Assembly (NCBI GenBank): GCA_028015205.1
Contig: CM051515.1
Location: forward strand, 11,488,001 to 11,552,000
DNA from: Mytilisepta virgata
Lineage: Eukaryota > Mollusca > Bivalvia > Mytilida > Mytilidae
Direction: 5' to 3'
Length of the DNA stretch: 64,000 nucleotides
Shown here: positions 60,401-64,000 of the stretch, in pieces
Numbering within the stretch: position 1 is the first letter of the stretch
Layout of the letters: each line of letters starts with the position of its first letter
Position numbers and translations under genes: made by a program
The notes under the pieces: generated by a model
The model's input: the letters and a program-made list of their open reading frames with translations, nothing else
What the model was told of the DNA's origin: nothing
Databases searched by the model: none

Positions 60401-61506
60401 ACGAATATGGCGCCATGATAGAATGTGATCTCGAATATCCGCAGGATCTTCACGACGTCCACAACGACTATCCCCTCGCCCCCGAGAATGTGGAGATCGA
60501 CAAAGTCCGGAAGCTCTTGCCTCATCTTGGCAAGCGTGAAAAATATGCGCTCCACTATCGGAATCTCAAGACGTATTTGGAGATGGGCATGAAGCTCACC
60601 AAAGTCCGTCGGATCATCAGATTCAGACAATCTCCATGGCTCAAACCATATATCGAGCTGAATACTGCTCTTCGCGCTAAGGCCAAGACCGACTCCGAGA
60701 AGGAATTTTTCAAGCTTATGAATAATTCGGTCTTCGGCAAAACCATGGAAAATATTCGGAAGCACGTCGACGTCAAGCTCGTCACCACCGAGAAGCAGGC
60801 CCTCAAGCTCGTGGCCAAGCCCAATTTCGATCGTCGAGTGGTCTTTACCGAGAATCTAGCAGCCGTCCACATGAAGAAGACCAAGCTGAAATTTAATAAG
60901 CCGATCTATCTAGGAGCCTGCATCTTGGATATTTCGAAGTTCCTCATGTACGATTTCCACTATGGATTCGTGAGGAAGATGTACGGCGATAAGGCTCGAC
61001 TGCTTTTCACCGACACGGACAGCTTGGCCTATGAGATCCAGACCGACGATTTCTACCAGGATATCGCTCCGCACGTCGAGGCTAAATTCGATACGTCAAA
61101 CTATCCCATCGAGCATCCTTCCGCTATCCCCACCGGCAAAAATAAGAAAGTCCTCGGGATGTTCAAGGACGAATGCGGCGGGAAGATCATGACCGATTTC
61201 GTGGGGCTCCGAGCGAAGCTATACGCCTTCAAGATGGATGACGGTCAGGCCACGAAGAAGGCGAAGGGAGTCACGAGGAGCGTCATCAAGCACAGCATCG
61301 CCTTCGAGGACTACAAGCGATGCCTCGACACTCAGCAGGAGATTCATCGCCCGATGAGCATCCTCCGCAGCCATCTCCATCAGATCTACGCCGAGGAGAT
61401 CAACAAGATCGCTCTCTCCGCCAAGGACGATAAGCGTCACATCCTCCCGGACGGCATCAGCACCCTCGCCCACGGACACTATCGAATCACGGCGCCCCGC
61501 ACTTAG
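57473..61506 (+). pseudogene. polB: Polinton DNA polymerase B (protein-primed type), one frameshift
   Basis: Frame 1 runs 57473-60172; the second frame continues from about 60121 to 61506. Relative to the family, roughly ten bases are missing near 60115-60121, just after TSPGLS, shifting the frame. N-terminal region: Cys-rich segment, then two SAP-like helices (about residues 130-165 and 172-205). A C2H2-type CRRC...HMEYC finger lies at ~505-525. Exonuclease motifs: IYADFEC (~558), FHNLSGYD (~699), YHDLYLETD (~840). Between them sits a CHICEHE...DHDHLTGKYRGA module (~653-690) like endonuclease VII/HNH zinc folds, common in this polymerase group. The second frame holds motif A LDANNLYGWAMS (near 60286), motif B MNNSVFGKTM (near 60718) and motif C FTDTDSL (near 61006). 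Catalytic residues are present, but the split frame means this copy cannot make a full-length enzyme unless the indel is a sequencing error or is bypassed. Confidence 0.9.
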
Positions 61507-61510
61507 ATAA

Positions 61511-61924
61511 ATGAGCAGCATACGCGTGCACAGCCTCCTCCTCCCCCATAAGCCCCTCTCCAACGTAGAGCTTGAGGAAGCCGCCTCGGCCCTAGGCATC
61601 CCTCGATTCAGAGGAATATTCATGCGCGATGCCTTGCCTCCCAGCCCCCAGCCCATCGAATGTGGCATCCTGAATCACGACGAAAGCGATGGCCCCGGTA
61701 CGCACTGGACGTGCTGGCATAAGCGCGAAGGACAAAAAGTCTACTTTGATCCTTACGGCCTGCCTCCGCCCGACGAGATGATTGACTATCTGCGGCCGGA
61801 GATTCGATATAATACCGATGAAATCCAGCGGCGCGGCGACGTGGTCTGCGGACACTTTTGCCTGCACGTCCTGAAGCTCCTATCGGAAGGTCGGACGCTC
61901 GAGGACGTGATTTTCGGACTATAG
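61511..61924 (+). CDS. PRO: Adenovirus/Ulp1-type cysteine protease
   Basis: 137 residues, a normal length for Polinton proteases. His65 in GTHWTCW, Asp80 in VYFDPYG, Gln106, and Cys113 in VVCGHFCLHVL make the expected His-Asp-Gln-Cys arrangement of the adenain/Ulp1 (C5/C48) fold. In related viruses this enzyme matures capsid precursors inside particles. It starts four bases after the polymerase stop, within the shared junction TAGATAAATG, and ends in the same junction with the next gene. The frame is intact. Confidence 0.9.
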   Translation: MSSIRVHSLLLPHKPLSNVELEEAASALGIPRFRGIFMRDALPPSPQPIECGILNHDESDGPGTHWTCWHKREGQKVYFDPYGLPPPDEMIDYLRPEIRYNTDEIQRRGDVVCGHFCLHVLKLLSEGRTLEDVIFGL

Positions 61925-61928
61925 ATAA

Positions 61929-62405
61929 ATGGATAAGTTTGGATCTCACTCGAGAAAGCGCATGCCCATCTGGCGGATGCTCCAGGATCTCGATATGAAT
62001 GATCATCGCATCACTAGCTTGGGGTTGCCCCAGGACAGCTCGGACGCCGTGACGAAGCGCTGGGTCAACCAACAGCTGAAAGACGGTATGAAAGACATCG
62101 ACGAGCTAGATTCAGATGTTAAGCAGATGCAGATGGCCATCAAGCGGATGCAAAGGGAGTTTGACGAATCCATCAAAGACCTTGCCAAAAAGCTGATGAC
62201 CGTAGAAGATGGCAAAGTCGATAAGTCAGAGTGCGTCTCGACCAATGGTGGCTTGATGACTACGGACCTAGACATGCGAAAATATCACCTGCTAAATCTC
62301 CCACTCCCCCAGACTGATAACGAGCCCATCACCAAAGCCGTCTTCGACCAGCTGAAGACGGAGCTAGACGCATTAAGGGTCTTCGTCCACCTGAAGCATG
62401 CGTAA
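61929..62405 (+). CDS. Fibre-like coiled-coil protein with two shaft repeats
   Basis: 158 residues. Two related blocks, DLDMNDHRITSLGLPQDSSD then AVTKRWVNQQL (about residues 19-50) and DLDMRKYHLLNLPLPQTDNE then PITKAVFDQL (about 112-145), flank a heptad-rich helix (about 53-100, MKDIDELDSDVKQMQMAIKR). The L(D)M...I..L..P....AVTK pattern is familiar from trimeric phage tail fibres and related virion spikes, where it initiates or caps coiled coils. Function is therefore inferred as a trimeric structural or attachment protein. No receptor-binding head follows, so a partner may be encoded further right. Position directly after the protease supports a virion role. I know no established Polinton name for it. 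Confidence 0.7.
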   Translation: MDKFGSHSRKRMPIWRMLQDLDMNDHRITSLGLPQDSSDAVTKRWVNQQLKDGMKDIDELDSDVKQMQMAIKRMQREFDESIKDLAKKLMTVEDGKVDKSECVSTNGGLMTTDLDMRKYHLLNLPLPQTDNEPITKAVFDQLKTELDALRVFVHLKHA

Positions 62406-62455
62406 ATCAAGATTTTCTGGTCTCCTTTGAATCGAGACCGGAAAGCCTGGGGGGA
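62406..62455. other. Convergent gene junction
   Basis: 50 bp between the fibre-like gene (+) and the integrase gene (-). CTTTGAATCGAGACCGGAAA is present, but no clear terminator hairpin or AATAAA is seen on either strand. Confidence 0.6.
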
Positions 62456-63898
62456 TCATCGCCAGTCGGACTCCTTGACCCAGGAATTGAAGGTTTTGGG
62501 ATATCCTCTCCACTTGACGCGGATTTCTTTCTCCCCATTCCGGATGCGTCGGCTCAAGATTTTCTCGATGCGAAAGATATCCTGGTCGGTGCGCTGGAGC
62601 TCGGGCTCGTAAAAGGATCCTTTGATTTCCTCACCCTTGAAGTCTTTGAGACGATAGGTGGGCGGCTGCGTCGCTAGGGCCTGGGCGATGGTAAAGATCT
62701 CCTCCGTCCAGCGCGGAGTATATCCCTTCTCGAAGATGCCCTTCTTCTTTGTGATCCGGACCTGATCGCCGACTTTGAATCGCTGAGACTGCATGGGCGG
62801 AAGGTCTCCGTAGAGATTCCAGAAGACTTTGGCCTCGTGCTCTTTCTGGCTGGCGGCGGTGGGGGTCATCTTGATGGATCGATGCTTGGAGGTATTATAC
62901 TGCCGGACGAGATCGTCCAGGACGGGAAGGTAGGAGCGCGTGGAATTGGCCGAAAAATATTTGAACATCTTCTCCTTCATGGTGCGATTCCAGCGCTCCA
63001 CGACGCTCGATTTCTCTTCGTTTTCTGTGGAGTAAAGATCGACGTCGTGCTTCCGGAGCAGATCCTTCACGTCGCGATTGTAAAATTCCGTGCCCTTATC
63101 GGTCCATAGCTTCTCGGGCGTGCGATCCTTGAAGACGGTCTGGAAGGCATCTCGCACCGTGGCGCCTTTCTTATCCTTGAGCGGCACCAACCAGCCGTAT
63201 TTGGAAAAGACGTCGATGATGCTCAGAAGATATTTGAAGCCTCGATTATCGCGGGAGAAGGCGCTCATATCCACGAGATCGGCAGCCCAGATCTCATCCA
63301 CGCCGCCTACCATCACGCGACGCTTCTGAAATTTGCACCGGACTGGCTTGTGCAGCTCTTCGGCTAGCTCATCCGACCATCGGACTTTTTTTTTTTCTTT
63401 TTTTTTTTTTCCCACGCCCAGTCCAAATCGTGCTTTGGTGCCGATGATGGGTCTGACGATGCTGCGGTCCATGCGCTCGCGTGCGGTGGGATTGGGGATG
63501 GCATCGAGGGAGGCTAGCATCGTCTTATCGCAGATCGAATTTCGTGCGGCCGTATCCTTGTGCTTGGCGTAGCAAAGATCGTGGCGATAGGCGGCCTCAT
63601 CCACTCGATTGATGGGTCTCGACCAAGATTTGGGCGTGCCGTCGGCATTGAGTCGCTGACCGAGTCTCGTCCCCGGCCCGGTGAAATTATGCCCCGGCAG
63701 ATGCATTTCGACGGGCAGGCGATTGATCATCTTATTCACGAGCCCGGCGCCTTCCTCCGTCTTGATGAATTGCGACTTTCGCGCGCCGCACTCTGCGCAG
63801 GTCCCCACCTTCCGCCGCCGCCGCCCGTCGTCGCTCGTGATCACGGCGCGATTATTCGTCTCCGTCTTCTTCTTGCATTTCAAACAATACATCCCCAT
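62456..63898 (-). CDS. INT: Zinc-ribbon / PLA2-like / integrase / chromodomain fusion protein
   Basis: 480 residues in one frame. Residues 1-46: YCLKCKKKT...GTCAECGARKSQFI, a four-Cys ribbon resembling DUF5679. Residues 66-115: HNFTGPGTRLG (Gly-Pro-Gly loop) and RVDEAAYRHDLCYAKH (His106-Asp107), the two signatures of parvovirus VP1-type phospholipase A2. Residues 164-171 are a poly-Lys linker coded by two long T runs. Residues 175-350 form a retroviral-type integrase core, with Asp207 (WAADLVD), Asp267 (LWTDKGT) and Glu301 (VVERWN). An SH3-like/GPY-type segment (375-435) follows, then a chromodomain (441-480, IEKIL...VKWRGYPKTFNSW). The integrase would insert the element and the chromodomain could steer it to histone marks. 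The PLA2-like part, normally a membrane-breaching virion function, is odd on an integrase. It ends 50 bp from the fibre gene and is transcribed divergently from the ORF at 63912. Confidence 0.88.
   Translation of the reverse strand: MGMYCLKCKKKTETNNRAVITSDDGRRRRKVGTCAECGARKSQFIKTEEGAGLVNKMINRLPVEMHLPGHNFTGPGTRLGQRLNADGTPKSWSRPINRVDEAAYRHDLCYAKHKDTAARNSICDKTMLASLDAIPNPTARERMDRSIVRPIIGTKARFGLGVGKKKKEKKKVRWSDELAEELHKPVRCKFQKRRVMVGGVDEIWAADLVDMSAFSRDNRGFKYLLSIIDVFSKYGWLVPLKDKKGATVRDAFQTVFKDRTPEKLWTDKGTEFYNRDVKDLLRKHDVDLYSTENEEKSSVVERWNRTMKEKMFKYFSANSTRSYLPVLDDLVRQYNTSKHRSIKMTPTAASQKEHEAKVFWNLYGDLPPMQSQRFKVGDQVRITKKKGIFEKGYTPRWTEEIFTIAQALATQPPTYRLKDFKGEEIKGSFYEPELQRTDQDIFRIEKILSRRIRNGEKEIRVKWRGYPKTFNSWVKESDWR
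63387..63411. repeat. Interrupted poly-T tract inside the integrase gene
   Basis: Two T runs separated by one C code for the Lys-rich linker between the PLA2-like and integrase parts. A one-base slip here would uncouple the two halves. Confidence 0.9.
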
Positions 63899-63911
63899 TT
63901 TATATAGATAA
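63899..63911. promoter_or_regulatory. 13-bp divergent start region, TATATAGATAA
   Basis: The integrase (-) and the next gene (+) start on either side of TTTATATAGATAA. On the + strand it forms TAGATAAATG with the start codon, as in two other genes of the element; on the - strand it reads TTATCTATATAAA. Probably a shared promoter. Confidence 0.6.
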
Positions 63912-64000
63912 ATGGACGTTGAAGACCTTACCTATGATGAGCCTGCCACGAGTCGTCGGCAAAACCATTTTCTCCTCCCGCAGCGATCAATCCGAGGACT
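63912..64000 (+). CDS. Start of another element gene, cut by the window edge
   Basis: Open for 29 codons from an ATG in the TAGATAAATG context (MDVEDLTYDEPATSRRQNHF...). Too short to assign. By position it would be another structural gene of the element. Confidence 0.6.
   Translation, partial: MDVEDLTYDEPATSRRQNHFLLPQRSIRG

Larger units (their letters stand above)
57271..64000. mobile_element. Polinton/Maverick-type (adintovirus-like) element, left part
   Basis: Gene set: DNA polymerase B, cysteine protease, fibre-like protein, retroviral-type integrase with chromodomain. This combination defines Polintons/Mavericks and the related adintoviruses. The G+C content is clearly above the host sequence and genes are packed with 4-50 bp gaps. 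The left limit is put at 57271 because the sequence changes character there and starts AGTATGAAAA; Polinton ends usually begin AG. The opposite end, capsid and ATPase genes would lie beyond the window, so the terminal repeat and target duplication cannot be checked. Confidence 0.88.

Noticed and set aside
57800..60765. Many long reverse-strand frames opposite the polymerase, up to 222 codons
   Set aside because: They are antisense shadows of a G+C-richer coding region; only the + strand carries polymerase motifs.
62837..63911. Several + strand frames opposite the integrase
   Set aside because: Antisense shadows; the reverse strand has the zinc ribbon, PLA2-like, integrase and chromodomain motifs.
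1..64000. CRISPR arrays, bacterial operons, tRNA or rRNA genes
   Set aside because: No spaced direct repeats of CRISPR type. tRNA-like parts are all SINE heads with degenerate boxes. Intron-bearing genes and animal repeats exclude a bacterial reading.

Overview
The window looks like animal nuclear DNA, most likely from a bivalve mollusc of the mussel type. This is inferred, not proven. It is A+T-rich with small exons carrying GT/AG splice sites. It is crowded with SINEs, LINE remnants, MITEs and ~150-bp tandem arrays of kinds I associate with bivalves. From about 57.27 kb to the right edge it switches abruptly to a visibly G+C-richer, gene-dense, virus-like element.

Layout. 1-6 kb: non-coding, with a SINE and short dispersed repeats. 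6.1-10.15 kb: decayed cytosolic sulfotransferase gene on the + strand. 12.9-14.1 kb: tandem repeats. 14.91-41.08 kb: one very large, diverged inverted duplication (left arm ~11.9 kb, spacer ~0.23 kb, right arm ~14.1 kb). Its centre is two head-to-head copies of one internally deleted LINE. Each arm also carries a sulfotransferase last exon and one member of a divergent pair of secreted-precursor genes. The right-arm member encodes two identical 19-residue repeats ending in Lys-Arg, like a neuropeptide precursor. The arms later gained independent insertions: an intact spliced Crypton tyrosine recombinase (right only), a ~2.15-kb TIR transposon, a SINE and a MITE (left only). Each arm therefore records empty sites for the other.

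43.39-53.76 kb: a five-exon + strand gene with consistent splice phases, reconstructed here, coding for a 234-residue cysteine-containing protein with signal peptide and hydrophobic GPI-like C-terminus. A second inverted repeat (51.24-51.72 / 55.41-55.90 kb) encloses its terminal exon. 57.27-64.0 kb: left part of a Polinton/Maverick (adintovirus-like) element: protein-primed-type DNA polymerase B (one frameshift), adenovirus/Ulp1-type protease, a small fibre-like protein, and a fused zinc-ribbon/PLA2-like/integrase/chromodomain protein on the opposite strand, then the start of another gene at the window edge. Three of its genes share the start context TAGATAAATG.

No tRNA, rRNA or CRISPR was found. 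Exons were joined by hand from splice sites and reading phase. Divergences and repeat boundaries are by eye.
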